The position numbers and the translations under genes were made by a program. Below the pieces are notes generated by a model. The model was not told the DNA's origin. It saw nothing but the letters and a program-made list of their open reading frames with translations, and did not search any database. Below are positions 10,643 through 22,678 of a stretch of 64,000 nt of DNA, one piece after another. Numbering within the stretch: position 1 is the stretch's first letter; the number at the start of each line of letters is the position of its first letter. The stretch comes from Canna indica (Eukaryota > Streptophyta > Magnoliopsida > Zingiberales > Cannaceae): positions 32,289,501 to 32,353,500 of the forward strand of contig CP136897.1 in assembly GCA_034359265.1 (NCBI GenBank), read 5' to 3'.

Positions 10643-10981
10643 GTCATGCACTTCTCATCGTCGGCTAATAAGGGTGAGCGTTCGAGGGATAGCTCGGGGT
10701 CATTTTCTTCGTCTCTTCGCGCGCCTTTTAGCGCCACGTGAAAAGCTGAAATCGGACAATAATGCACGGAGTTACGCCCGTTTTAAACGAAAAATAATAA
10801 TTGAAATGTTATTTTTCTTATTTATTTACAAATTTTAATTTTTCGGGTCGGTTGGTCGATCGAGCCGGCCGAAGAGGTTGCGGCGGGCGATCGACAGACA
10901 AATTTTATGTCGACGACATCGTCCGTCCTTAACGTTTGGTTAGAAAGATTGGTAAAAAAAATGATCTCGTCGTGCAATCAA

Positions 10982-11101
10982 ATAGGTGCAACACGAGGAT
11001 TTCCGAGGGGGTCACCCATCCTAGTACTACTCTCGCCCAAGCACGCTTAACTTCGGAGTTCTGATGGGATCCGGAGCGTTAGTACTGGTATGATCGCACC
11101 C
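10982..11101 (-). rRNA. 5S rRNA gene without oligo-T terminator
   Basis: Same 15-bp terminator deletion and 11-bp spacer deletion as the copy at 10523. G102A, G97C, A27T, C18T. Confidence 0.93.
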
Positions 11102-11451
11102 GTCATGCACTTCTGATCGTCGGCTAATAAGGGTGAGCGTCCGAGGGATAGCTCGGGGTCATTTTCTTCGTCTCTTCGCGCGGCTTTTAGCGCCACGTGA
11201 AAAGCTGAAATCGGACAATAATGCACGGAGTTACGCCCGTTTTAAACGAAAAATAATAATTGAAATGTTATTTTTCTTATTTATTTACAAATTTTAATTT
11301 TTCGGGTCAGTTGGTCGATCAAGCCGGCCGTAGAGGTTGCGGCGGGCCCCGCGCGAGGGATCGACAGCCAAATTTTATGTCGACGACATCGTCCGTCCTT
11401 AACGTTTGGTTAGAAAGATTGGTAAAAAAAATGATCTCGTCGTGCAATCAA

Positions 11452-11571
11452 ATAGGTGCAACACGAGGACTTCTGAGGGGGTCACCCATCCTAGTACTAC
11501 TCTCGCCCAAGCACGCTTAACTTCGGAGTTCTGATGGGAACCGGTGCGTTAGTGCTGGAATGATCACACCC
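11452..11571 (-). rRNA. 5S rRNA gene without oligo-T terminator
   Basis: Terminator deletion as at 10523, but the GC-rich spacer tract is intact. G98A, G97C, A32T, A13T, C6T. Confidence 0.93.
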
Positions 11572-11925
11572 GTCATGCACTTCTGATCGTCAGCTAATAA
11601 GGGTGAGCATCCGAGGGATAGCTCGGGGTCATTTTCTTCGTCTCTTCGCGCGCCTTTTAGCGCCACGTGAAAAGCTGAAATCGGACAATAATGCACGGAG
11701 TTACGCCCGTTTTAAACGAAAAATAATAATTGAAATGTTATTTTTCTTATTTATTTACAAATTTTAATTTTTCGGATCGGTTGGTCGATCGAGCCGGCCG
11801 TAGAGGTTGCGGCGGGCGATCGACAGCCAAATTTTATGTCGACGACGTCGTCCATCCTTAACGTTTGGTTAGAAAGATTGGTAAAAAAAATGATCTCGTC
11901 GTGCAATCAAAAAGGTAGTAAAAAA

Positions 11926-12028
11926 AAAGGTGCAACACGAGGACTTCCCAGGGGGTCACCCATCCTAGTACTACTCTCGCCCAAGCACTGATGGGACCCG
12001 GTGCGTTAGTGCAGGTATGATCACACCC
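11926..12028 (-). pseudogene. 5S gene with 17-nt internal deletion
   Basis: About nt 41-57 are missing, including the start of box A. Both ends, terminator and promoter remain. A32G, A16T, C6T. Confidence 0.9.
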
Positions 12029-12393
12029 GTCATGCATTTTTGATCGTCGGCTAATAAGGGTGAGCGTCTGAGGGATTGCTCGGGGTCATTTTCTTCGTCT
12101 CTTCGCGCGCCTTTTAGTGCCTCGTGAAAAGCTGAAATCGGACAATAATGCATGGAGTTACGCCCGTTTTGAACAAAAAATAGTAATTGAAATGTTATTT
12201 TTCTTATTTATTTACAAATTTTAATTTTTCGGGTCGGTTGGTCGTCCGAGCCGGCCGTAGAGGTTGCGGTGGGCCCCGCGCGGGCGATCGACAGCCAAAT
12301 TTTATGTCGATGACGTCGTCCGTTCTTAACGTTTGGTTAGAAAGATTGGTAAAAAAAATGATCTCGTCGTGCAATCAAATAGGTACTAAAAAA

Positions 12394-12513
12394 GAAGGTG
12401 CAACACGAGGACTTCCCAGGGGGTCATCCATCCTAGTACTACTCTCGCACAAGCACACTTAACTTCGGAGTTCTCATGGGATCCGATGCGTTAGTGCTGG
12501 TATGATCACACCC
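12394..12513 (-). rRNA. 5S rRNA gene, full length
   Basis: G87A (box C), G65T, C57T, C39G, C28T, C6T. The T-run is interrupted (TTCTTTTTT). Confidence 0.94.
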
Positions 12514-12878
12514 GTCATGCACTTCTGATCGTCGGCTAATAAGGGTGAGCGTCCGAGGGATAGCTCGGGGTCATTTTCTTCGTCACTTCGTGCGCCTTTT
12601 AGCGCCACGTGAAAAGCTAAAATCGGACAATAATGCACGGAGTTGCGCCCGTTTTAAACGAAAAATAATAATTGAAATGTTATATTTCTTATTTATTTAC
12701 AAATTTTAATTTTTCGGGTCGGTTGGTCGATCGAGCCGGCAGTAGAGGTTGCGGCGGGCCCCGCGCGAGCGATCGACAGCCAAATTTTATGTCGATGACG
12801 TCGTCTGTCCTTAACGTTTGGTTAGAAAGATTGGTAAAAAAAATGATCTCGTCGTGCAATCAAATAGGTAGTAAAAAA

Positions 12879-12998
12879 AAAGGTGCAACACGAGGACTTC
12901 CCAGGGGGTCAACCATCCTAGTACTACTCTCGCCCAAGCACGCTTAACTTCGGAGTTCTGATGGGATCCGGTGCGTTAGTGCTGGTATGATCGCACCC
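12879..12998 (-). rRNA. 5S rRNA gene, G87T subfamily
   Basis: Only difference seen: G87T in box C (GGATGGTTGACC). Confidence 0.95.
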
Positions 12999-13363
12999 CT
13001 CATGCACTTCTGATCATCGGCTAATAAGGGTGAGCGTCTGAGGGATAGCTCGGGGTCATTTTCTTCGTCTCTTCGCGCCCTTTTTAGCGCCACGTGAAAA
13101 GCTGAAATCGGACAATAATGCACGGAGTTACGCCCGTTTTAAACGAAAAATAATAATTGGAATGTTATTTTTCTTATTTATTTACAAATTTTAATTTTTC
13201 GGGTCGGTTGGTCGATCGAGCCGGCCGTAGAGGTTGCGGCGGGCCCCGCGCGGGCGATCGACAGCCAAATTTTATGTCGACGACGTCGTCCGTCCTTAAC
13301 GTTTGGTTAGAAAGATTGGTAAAAAAAATGATCTCGTCGTGCAATCAAATAGGTAGTAAAAAA

Positions 13364-13483
13364 AAAGGTGCAACACGAGGACTTCCCAGGGGGTCAACCA
13401 TCCTAGTACTACTCTCGCCCAAGCACGCTTAACTTCAGAGTTCTGATGGGATCCGGTGCGTTAGTGCTGGTATGATCGCACCC
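13364..13483 (-). rRNA. 5S rRNA gene, G87T subfamily
   Basis: G87T, C47T. Confidence 0.95.
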
Positions 13484-13822
13484 GTCATGCACTTCTTATC
13501 GTCGGCTAATAAGGGTGAGCGTTCGAGTGATAGCTCGGGGTCATTTTCTTCGTCTCTTCGCGCGCCTTTTAGCTCCACGTAAAAAGCTGAAATCGGACAA
13601 TAATGCACGGAGTTACGCCCGCTTTTAACGAAAAATAATAATTGAAATGTTATTTTTCTTATTTATTTACAAATTTTAACTTTTTGGGTCGGTTGGTCGA
13701 TCGAGCCAGCCGTAGAGGTTGCGGCGGGCGATCGACAGCCAAATTTTATGTCGACGACGTCGTCCGTCCTTAACGTTTGGTTAGAAAGATTGGTAAAAAA
13801 AATGATCTCGTCGTGCAATCAA

Positions 13823-13942
13823 ATAGGTGCAACACGAGGACTTCCGACAGGGTCACCCATCCTAGTACTACTCTCGCCCAAGCATGGTTGACTTCGGAGT
13901 TCTGATGGGATCCGGTGCGTTAGTGCTGGTATGATCGCACCC
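13823..13942 (-). rRNA. 5S rRNA gene without oligo-T terminator
   Basis: T-run deleted. G97C, C95G, C94T (box C end), G58A, G56C, T53C (box A). Confidence 0.92.
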
Positions 13943-14296
13943 GTCATGCACTTCTGATCGTCGACTAATAAGGGTGAGCGTCCGAGGGATAGCTCGGGGT
14001 CATTTTCTTCGTCTCTTCGCGCGCCTTTTAGCGCCACGTGAAAAGGTGAAATCGGACAATAATGCACGGAGTTACGCCCGTTTTAAACGAAAAATAATAA
14101 TTGAAATGTTATTTTTCTTATTTATTTACAAATTTTAATTTTTCGGGTCGGTTGGTCGATCGAGCCGGCCGTAGAGGTTGCGGCGGGCGATCGACAGCCA
14201 AATTTTATGTCGACGACGTCGTCTGTTCTTAACGTTTGGTTAGAAAGATTGGTAAAAAAAATGATCTCGTTGTGCAATCAAATAGGTACTAAAAAA

Positions 14297-14302
14297 GAAG
14301 GT
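14297..14302. other. Deletion junction: unit without a 5S gene
   Basis: The 3' flank of a 5S gene (AAAAAAGAAGGT) passes directly into the GC-rich spacer tract (TGCGGCGGGCG). A whole gene, its promoter and most of a spacer are missing. The short GGT identity at the join suggests recombination through microhomology. Confidence 0.85.
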
Positions 14303-14405
14303 TGCGGCGGGCGATCGACAGCCAAATTTTATGTCGACGACGTCGTCCATCCTTAACGTTTGGTTAGAAAGATTGGTAAAAAAAATGATCTCGTCGTGCA
14401 ATCAA

Positions 14406-14525
14406 ATAGGTGCAACACGAGGACTTCCGACAGGGTCACCCATCCTAGTACTACTCTCGCCCAAGCACGGTTGACTTCGGAGTTCTGATGGGATCCGGTG
14501 CGTTAGTGCTGGTATGATCGCACCC
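14406..14525 (-). rRNA. 5S rRNA gene without oligo-T terminator
   Basis: T-run deleted. G97C, C95G, C94T, G56C, T53C. Near twin of the copy at 13823. Confidence 0.92.
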
Positions 14526-14879
14526 GTCATGCACTTCTGATCGTCGACTAATAAGGGTGAGCGTCCGAGGGATAGCTCGGGGTCATTTTCTTCGTCTCTT
14601 CGCGCGCCTTTTAGCGCCACGTGAAAAGGTGAAATCGGACAATAATGCACGGAGTTACGCCCGTTTTAAACGAAAAATAATAATTGAAATGTTATTTTTC
14701 TTATTTATTTACAAATTTTAATTTTTCGGGTCGGTTGGTCGATCGAGCCGGCCGTAGAGGTTGCGGCGGGCGATCGACAGCCAAATTTTATGTCGACGAC
14801 GTCGTCTGTTCTTAACGTTTGGTTAGAAAGATTGGTAAAAAAAATGATCTCGTTGTGCAATCAAATAGGTACTAAAAAA

Positions 14880-14999
14880 GAAGGTGCAACACAAGGACTT
14901 CCCAAGGGGTCACCCATCCTAGTACTACTCTCGCACAAGCACGCTTAACTTCGGAGTTCTGATGGGATCCGATGCGTTAGTGCTGGTATGATCACACCC
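14880..14999 (-). rRNA. 5S rRNA gene, full length
   Basis: C107T, C95T, G65T, C28T, C6T. T-run interrupted by C, as at 12394. Confidence 0.95.
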
Positions 15000-15365
15000 G
15001 TCATGCACTTCTGATCGTCGGCTAATAAGGGTGAGCGTCCGAGGGATATTTCGGGGTCATTTTCTTCGTCGGTTCGCGCGCCTTTTAGCGCCACGTGAAA
15101 AGCTAAAATCGGACAATAATGCACGGAGTTACGCCCGTTTTAAACGAAAAATAATAATTGAAATGTTATATTTCTTATTTATTTACAAATTTTAATTTTT
15201 CGGGTCGGTTGGTCGATCGAGCCGGCAGTAGAGGTTCCGACGGGCCCCCGCGCGGGCGATCGACAGCCAAATTTTATGTCGATGACGTCGTCTGTCCTTA
15301 ACGTTTGGTTAGAAAGATTGGTAAAAAAAATGATCTCGTCGTGCAATCAAATAGGTAGTAAAAAA

Positions 15366-15485
15366 AAAGGTGCAACACGAGGACTTCCCAAGGGGTCAAC
15401 CATCCTAGTACTACTCTCGCCCAAGCACGCTTAACTTCGGAGTTCTGATGGGATCCGGTGCGTTAGTGCTGGTATGATCGCACCC
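15366..15485 (-). rRNA. 5S rRNA gene, G87T subfamily
   Basis: C95T, G87T. Confidence 0.95.
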
Positions 15486-15850
15486 CTCATGCACTTCTGA
15501 TCGTCGGCTAATAAGGGTGAGCGTCTGAGGGATAGCTCGGGGTCATTTTCTTCGTCTCTTCGCGCCCTTTTTAGCGCCACGTGAAAAGCTGAAATCGGAC
15601 AATAATGCACGGAGTTACGCCCGTTTTAAACGAAAAATAATAATTGGAATGTTATTTTTCTTATTTATTTACAAATTTTAATTTTTCGGGTCGGTTGGTC
15701 GATCGAGCCGGCCGTAGAGGTTGCGGCGGGCCCCGCGCGGGCGATCGACAGCCAAATTTTATGTCGACGACGTCGTCCGTCCTTAACGTTTGGTTAGAAA
15801 GATTGGTAAAAAAAATGATCTCGTCGTGCAATCAAATAGGTAGTAAAAAA

Positions 15851-15970
15851 AAAGGTGCAACACGAGGACTTCCCAGGGGGTCAACCATCCTAGTACTACT
15901 CTCGCCCAAGCACGCTTAACTTCGGAGTTCTGATGGGATCCAGTGCGTTAGTGTTGGTATGATCGCACCC
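15851..15970 (-). rRNA. 5S rRNA gene, G87T subfamily
   Basis: G87T, C29T, G17A. Confidence 0.95.
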
Positions 15971-16309
15971 GTCATGCACTTCTGATCGTCGGCTAATAAG
16001 GGTGAGCGTTCGAGTGATAGCTCGGGGTCATTTTCTTCGTCTCTTCGCGCGCCTTTTAGCTCCACGTGAAAAGCTGAAATCGGACAATAATGCACGGAGT
16101 TACGCCCGTTTTTAACGAAAAATAATAATTGAAATGTTATTTTTCTTATTTATTTACAAATTTTAACTTTTTGGGTCGGTTGGTCGATCGAGCCGGCCGT
16201 AGAGGTTGCGGCGGGCGATCGACAGCCAAATTTTATGTCGACGACGTCGTCCGTCCTTAACGTTTGGTTAGAAAGATTGGTAAAAAAAATGATCTCGTCG
16301 TGCAATCAA

Positions 16310-16429
16310 ATAGGTGCAACACGAGGACTTCCGACAGGGTCACCCATCCTAGTACTACTCTCGCCCAAGCACGCTTGACTTCGGAGTTCTGATGGGATCC
16401 GGTGCGTTAGTGCTGGTATGATCGCACCC
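16310..16429 (-). rRNA. 5S rRNA gene without oligo-T terminator
   Basis: T-run deleted. G97C, C95G, C94T, T53C. Spacer with the 11-bp GC-tract deletion. Confidence 0.93.
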
Positions 16430-16781
16430 GTCATGCACTTCTGATCGTCGACTAATAAGGGTGAGCGTCCGAGGGATAGCTCGGGGTCATTTTCTTCGTC
16501 TCTTCGCGTCTTTTAGCGCCACGTGAAAAGCTGAAATCGGACAATAATGCACGGAGTTACGCCCGTTTTAAACGAAAAATAATAATTGAAATGTTATTTT
16601 TCTTATTTATTTACAAATTTTAATTTTTCGGGTCGGTTGGTCGATCGAGCCGTCCGTAGAGGTTGCGGCGGGCGATCGACAGCCAAATTTTATGTCGATG
16701 ACATCGTCCGTCCTTAACGTTTGGTTAGAAAGATTGGTAAAAAGAATGATCTCGTCGTGCAATCAAATAGGTAGTAAAAAA

Positions 16782-16901
16782 AAAGGTGTAAAACGAGGAC
16801 TTCCCAGGGGGTCACCCATCCTAGTACTACTCTCGCCCAAGCACGCTTAACTTCGGAGTTCTAATGGGATCCGGTGTGGTAGTGCAGTTATGATCGCACC
16901 C
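16782..16901 (-). rRNA. 5S rRNA gene, full length
   Basis: G113A, G110T, C39T, G25A, A23C, A16T, C14A. Changes cluster at both ends of the gene. Confidence 0.93.
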
Positions 16902-17265
16902 GTCATGCATTTCTGATCGTCGGCTAATAAGGTGTGCGTCCGAGGGATAGCTCGGGGTCATTTTCTTCGTCTCTTTGCGCGCCTTTTAGTGCTACGAGAA
17001 AAGCTGAAATCGGACAATAATGCATGGAGTTACGCCCGTTTTAAACGAAAAATAATAATTGAAATGTTATTTTTCTTATTTATTTACAAATTTTAATTTT
17101 TTGGGTCGGTTGGTCGACCGAGCCGGCCGTAGAGGTTGCGGCGGGTCCCGCACGGGCGATCGACAACCAAATTTTATGTCGATACCGTCGTCCGTCCTTA
17201 ACGTTTGGTTAGAAAGATTGGTAAAAAAAATGATCTCGTCGTGCAATCAAATAGGTAGTAAAAAA

Positions 17266-17385
17266 AAAGGTGCAACACGAGGACTTCCCAGGGGGTCAAC
17301 CATCCTAGTACTACTCTCGCCCAAGCACGCTTAACTTCGGAGTTCTGATGGGATCCGGTGCGTTAGTGCTGGTATGATCGCACCC
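17266..17385 (-). rRNA. 5S rRNA gene, G87T subfamily
   Basis: G87T only. Confidence 0.95.
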
Positions 17386-17749
17386 GTCATGCACTTCTGA
17401 TCGTCGGCTAATAAGGGTGAGCGTCCGAGTGATAGCTCGGGGTCATTTTTTTCGTCTCTTCGCGCGCCTTTTAGCGCCACGTGAAAAGCTGAAATCAGAC
17501 AATAATGCATGGAGTTACGCCCGTTTTAAACGAAAAATAATAATTGAAATTTTATATTTCTTATTTATTTACAAATTTTAATTTTTCGGGTCGGTTGGTC
17601 GATCGAGCCGGCAGTAGAGGTTGCGGCGGGCCCCGCGCGGGCGATCGACAGCTAAATTTTATGTCGACGACGTCGTCCGTCCTTAATGTTTGGTTAGAAA
17701 GATTGGTAAAAAAATGATCTCGTCGTGCAATCAAATAGGTAGTAAAAAA

Positions 17750-17869
17750 AAAGGTGCAACACGAGGACTTCCCAGGGGGTCAACCATCCTAGTACTACTC
17801 TCGCCCAAGCACGCTTAACTTCGGAGTTCTGATGGGATCCGGTGCGTTAGTGCTGGTATGATCGCACCC
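17750..17869 (-). rRNA. 5S rRNA gene, G87T subfamily
   Basis: G87T only. Its 484-bp unit has the shortened (T7) second T-run. Confidence 0.95.
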
Positions 17870-18233
17870 GTCATGCACTTCTGATCGTCGGCTAATAAGG
17901 GTGAGCGTCCGAGTGATAGCTCGGGGTCATTTTTTTCGTCTCTTCGCGCGCCTTTTAGCGCCACGTGAAAAGCTGAAATCAGACAATAATGCATGGAGTT
18001 ACGCCCGTTTTAAACGAAAAATAATAATTGAAATTTTATATTTCTTATTTATTTACAAATTTTAATCTTTCGGGTCGGTTGGTCGATCGAGCCGGCCGTA
18101 GAGGTTGCGGCGGGCCCCGCGCGGGCGATCGACAGCTAAATTTTATGTCGACGATGTCGTCCGTCCTTAATGTTTGGTTAGAAAGATTGGTAAAAAAATG
18201 ATCTCGTCGTGCAATCAAATAGGTAGTAAAAAA

Positions 18234-18353
18234 AAAGGTGCAACACGAGGACTTCCCAGGGGGTCAACCATCCTAGTACTACTCTCGCCCAAGCACGCTT
18301 AACTTCGGAGTTCTGATGGGATCCGGTGCGTTAGTGCTGGTATGATCGCACCC
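18234..18353 (-). rRNA. 5S rRNA gene, G87T subfamily
   Basis: G87T only. Confidence 0.95.
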
Positions 18354-18718
18354 GTCATGCACTTCTGATCGTCGGCTAATAAGGGTGAGCGTCCAAGTGA
18401 TAGCTCGGGGTCATTTTTTTCGTCTCTTCGCGCGCCTTTTAGCGCCACGTGAAAAGCTGAAATCAGACAATAATGCACGGAGTTACGCCCGTTTTAAACG
18501 AAAAATAATAATTGAAATGTTATTTTTCTTATTTATTTACAAATTTTAATTTTTCGGGTCAGTTGGTCGATCGAGCCGGCCGTAGAGGTTGCGGCGGGCC
18601 CCGCGCGGGCGATCGACAGCCAAATTTTATGTCGACGACGTCGTCCGTCCTTAACGTTTGGTTAGAAAGATTGGTAAAAAAAATAATCTCGTCGTGCAAT
18701 CAAATAGGTAGTAAAAAA

Positions 18719-18838
18719 AAAGGTGCAACACAAGGACTTCCCAGGGGGTCAACCATCCTAGTACTACTCTCGCCCAAGCACGCTTAACTTCGGAGTTCTG
18801 ATGGGATCCGGTGCGTTAGTGCTGGTATGATCGCACCC
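18719..18838 (-). rRNA. 5S rRNA gene, G87T subfamily
   Basis: C107T, G87T. Confidence 0.95.
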
Positions 18839-19203
18839 GTCATGCACTTCTGATCGTCGGCTAATAAGGGTGAGCGTCCGTGTGATAGCTCGGGGTCATT
18901 TTTTTCGTCTCTTCGCGCGCCTTTTAGCGCCACGTGAAAAGCTGAAATCAGACAATAATGCACGGAGTTACGCCCGTTTTAAACGAAAAATAATAATTGA
19001 AATGTTATTTTTCTTATTTATTTACAAATTTTAATTTTTCGGGTCGGTTGGTCGATCGAGCCGGCCGTAGAGGTTGCGGCGGGCCCCGCGCGGGCGATCG
19101 ACAGCCAAATTTTTTGTCGACGACGTCGTCCGTCCTTAACGTTTGGTTAGAAAGATTGGTAAAAAAAATGATCTCGTCGTGCAATCAAATAGGTAGTAAA
19201 AAA

Positions 19204-19323
19204 AAAGGTGCAACACGAGGACTTCCCAGGGGGTCAACCATCCTAGTACTACTCTCGCCCAAGCACGCTTAACTTCGGAGTTCTGATGGGATCCGGTGCG
19301 TTAGTGCTGGTATGATAGCACCC
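19204..19323 (-). rRNA. 5S rRNA gene, G87T subfamily
   Basis: G87T, G7T. Confidence 0.95.
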
Positions 19324-19688
19324 CTCATGCACTTCTGATCGTCGGCTAATAAGGGTGAGCGTCTGAGGGATAGCTCGGGGTGATTTTCTTCGTCTCTTCG
19401 CGCCCTTTTTAGCGCCACGTGAAAAGCTGAAATCGGACAATAATGCACGGAGTTACGCCCGTTTTAAACGAAAAATAATAATTGGAATGTTATTTTTCTT
19501 ATTTATTTACAAATTTTAATTTTTCGGGTCGGTTGGTCGATCGAGCCGGCCGTAGAGGTTGCGGCGGGCCCCGCGCGGGCGATCGACAGCCAAATTTTAT
19601 GTCGACGACGTCGTCCGTCCTTAACGTTTGGTTAGAAAGATTGGTAAAAAAAATGATCTCGTCGTGCAATCAAATAGGTAGTAAAAAA

Positions 19689-19808
19689 AAAGGTGCAACA
19701 CGAGGACTTCCCAGGGGGTCAACCATCCTAGTACTACTCTCGCCCAAGCACGCTTAACTTCGAAGTTCTGATGGGATCCGGTGCGTTAGTGCTGGTATGA
19801 TAGCACCC
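19689..19808 (-). rRNA. 5S rRNA gene, G87T subfamily
   Basis: G87T, C46T, G7T. Confidence 0.95.
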
Positions 19809-20173
19809 CTCATGCACTTCTGATCGTCGGCTAATAAGGGTGAGCGTCTGAGGGATAGCTCGGGGTCATTTTCTTCGTCTCTTCGCGCCCTTTTTAGCGC
19901 CACGTGAAAAGCTGAAATCGGACAATAATGCACGGAGTTACGCCCGTTTTAAACGAAAAATAATAATTGGAATGTTATTTTTCTTATTTATTTACAAATT
20001 TTAATTTTTCGGGTCGGTTGGTCGATCGAGCCGGCCGTAGAGGTTGCGGCGGGCCCCGCGCGGGCGATCGACAGCCAAATTTTATGTCGACGACGTCGTC
20101 CGTCCTTAACGTTTGGTTAGAAAGATTGGTAAAAAAAATGATCTCGTCGTGCAATCAAATAGGTAGTAAAAAA

Positions 20174-20293
20174 AAAGGTGCAACACGAGGACTTCCCAGG
20201 GGGTCAACCATCCTAGTACTACTCTCGCCCAAGCACGCTTAACTTCGGAGTTCTGATGGGATCCGGTGCGTTAGTGATGGTATGATCGCACCC
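20174..20293 (-). rRNA. 5S rRNA gene, G87T subfamily
   Basis: G87T, G17T. Confidence 0.95.
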
Positions 20294-20632
20294 GTCATGC
20301 ACTTCTGATCGTCGGCTAATAAGGGTGAGCGTTCGAGTGATAGCTCGGGGTCATTTTCTTCGTCTCTTCGCCCGCCTTTTAGCTCCACGTGAAAAGCTGA
20401 AATCGGACAATAATGCACGGAGTTACGCCCGTTTTTAACGAAAAATAATAATTGAAATGTTATTTTTCTTATTTATTTACAAATTTTAACTTTTTGGGTC
20501 GGTTGGTCGATCGAGCCGGCCGTAGAGATTGCGGCGGGCGATCGACAGCCAAATTTTATGTCGACTACGTCGTCCGTCCTTAACGTTTGGTTAGAAAGAT
20601 TGGTAAAAAAAATGATCTCGTCGTGCAATCAA

Positions 20633-20752
20633 ATAGGTGCAACACGAGGACTTCCGACAGGGTCACCCATCCTAGTACTACTCTCGCCCAAGCACGCTTG
20701 ACTTCGGAGTTCTGATGGGATCCGGTGCGTTAGTGCTGGTATGATCGCACCC
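20633..20752 (-). rRNA. 5S rRNA gene without oligo-T terminator
   Basis: T-run deleted. G97C, C95G, C94T, T53C. Duplicate of the unit at 16310. Confidence 0.93.
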
Positions 20753-21104
20753 GTCATGCACTTCTGATCGTCGACTAATAAGGGTGAGCGTCCGAGGGAT
20801 AGCTCGGGGTCATTTTCTTCGTCTCTTCGCGTCTTTTAGCGCCACGTGAAAAGCTGAAAACGGACAATAATGCACGGAGTTACGCCCGTTTTAAACGAAA
20901 AATAATAATTGAAATGTTATTTTTCTTATTTATTTACAAATTTTAATTTTTCGGGTCGGTTGGTCGATCGAGCCGGCCGTAGAGGTTGCGGCGGGCGATC
21001 GACAGCCAAATTTTATGTCGATGACATCGTCCGTCCTTAACGTTTGGTTAGAAAGATTGGTAAAAAGAATGATCTCGTCGTGCAATCAAATAGGTAGTAA
21101 AAAA

Positions 21105-21224
21105 AAAGGTGTAAAACGAGGACTTCCCAAGGGGTCACCCATCCTAGTACCACTCTCGCGCAAGCACGCTTCACTTCGTAGTTCTAATGGGATCCGGTGC
21201 GTTAGTGCTAGTATGATCGCACCC
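21105..21224 (-). rRNA. 5S rRNA gene, full length, recombinant type
   Basis: G113A and G110T, as at 16782, joined to the G65C/A74G haplotype: C95T, A74G, G65C, T53G, C47A, C39T, C15T. This suggests exchange or conversion inside the gene. Confidence 0.92.
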
Positions 21225-21589
21225 GTCATGCACTTCTGATCGTCGGCTAATAAGGGTGAGCGTCCGAGGGATAGCTCGGGGTCATTTTCTTCGTATCTTC
21301 GCGCGCCTTTTAGCGCCACGTGAAAAGCTGAAATCGGACAATAATGCACGGAGTTACGCCCGTTTTAAATGAAAAATAACAATTGAAATGTTATTTTTCT
21401 TATTTATTTACAAATTTTAATTTTTCGGGTCGGTTGGTCGATCGAGCCGGCCGTAGAGGTTGCGGCGGGCCCCGCGCGGGCGATCGACAGCCAATATTTA
21501 TGGCGACGACGTCGTCCGTCCTTAACGTTTGGTAAGAAAAATTGGTAAAAAAAATGATCTCGTCGTGCAATCAAATAGGTAGTAAAAAA

Positions 21590-21709
21590 ACAAGTGCAAC
21601 ACGAGGACTTCCCAAGGGGTCACCCATCCTAGTACTACTCTCGCACAAGAACGCTTAACTACGAAGTTCTGATGGGATCCGGTGCATTAGTGCTGATATG
21701 ATCGCACCC
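21590..21709 (-). rRNA. 5S rRNA gene, full length
   Basis: 3' type G. C95T, G65T, G60T, A49T, C46T, C24T, C14T. Confidence 0.94.
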
Positions 21710-22074
21710 ATCATGCACTTCTGATCGTCGGCTAATAAGAGTGAGCGTTCGAGGCACAGCTCGGGGTCATTTTCTTCCTCTCTTCGAACGCCTTTCAGCG
21801 CCACGTGAAAAGCTGAAATCGGACAATAATGAACGGAGTTACGCCCGTTTTAAACGAAAAATAACAATTGAAATGTTATTTTTCTTATTTATTTACAAAT
21901 TTTAATTTTTCGGGTCGGTTGGTCGATCGAGCCGGCCGTAGAGTTTGAGGCGGGCCCCGCGCGGGCGATCGACAGCCAAATTTTATGGCGACGACGTCGT
22001 CCGTACTTAACGTTTGGTTAGAAAGATTGGTAAAAAAAATGATCTCGTCGTGCAATCAAATAGGTAGTAAAAAA

Positions 22075-22194
22075 ACAAGTGCAACACGAGGACTTCCTAG
22101 GGGGTCACCCATCCTAGTACTACTCTCGCCCAAGCATGCTTAACTCCGAAGTTCTGATGGGATCCGGTGCGTTAGTGTTGTTATGATCGCACTC
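22075..22194 (-). rRNA. 5S rRNA gene, full length
   Basis: 3' type G. G97A, G58A, A49G, C46T, G17A, C14A, G2A. Confidence 0.93.
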
Positions 22195-22558
22195 GTCATG
22201 CACTTCTGATTGTCGGCTAATAAGGGTGATCGTCCGAGGGATAGCTCGGGGTTATTTTCTTCGTCTCTTCGCGCGCCTTTCAGCGCCACGTGAAAAGCTG
22301 AAAACGGACAATAATGCAGGGAGTTACGCCCGTTATAAACAAAAAATAATAATTGCAATGTTATTTTTCTTATTTATTTACAAATTTTAATTTTTCGGGT
22401 CGGTTGGTCGATCGAGCCGACCGTAGAGGTTGCGGCGGGCCCCGCGCGGGCGATCGACAGCTAAGATTTATGGCGATGACGTCGTCCGTCCTTAACGTTT
22501 GGTTAGAAAGATTGGTAAAAAAAATGATCTCGTCGTGCAATCAAATACGTAGTAAAAA

Positions 22559-22678
22559 ACAAGTGCAACACGAGGACTTCCCAGGGGGTCACCCATCCTA
22601 GTACTACTCTCGCCCAAGCGCGCTTAACTTCGGAGTTCTGATGGGATCCGGTGCGTTAGTGCTGGTATGATCGCACCC
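22559..22678 (-). rRNA. 5S rRNA gene, full length
   Basis: 3' type G, with a T6 run. T59C in box A. Identical in these features to copies at 24206 and 25029. Confidence 0.95.

Larger units (their letters stand above)
12394..21224. repeat. Repeated multi-unit blocks within 12.4-21.2 kb
   Basis: Units at 12394-13942 reappear at 14880-16429 (offset about 2486 bp). Units at 15366-16901 reappear at 19689-21224 (offset exactly 4323 bp at each gene), including the rare GTGTAAAACG 3' end at 16782 and 21105. Copies of one ancestral multi-unit block spread by unequal exchange. Confidence 0.8.
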
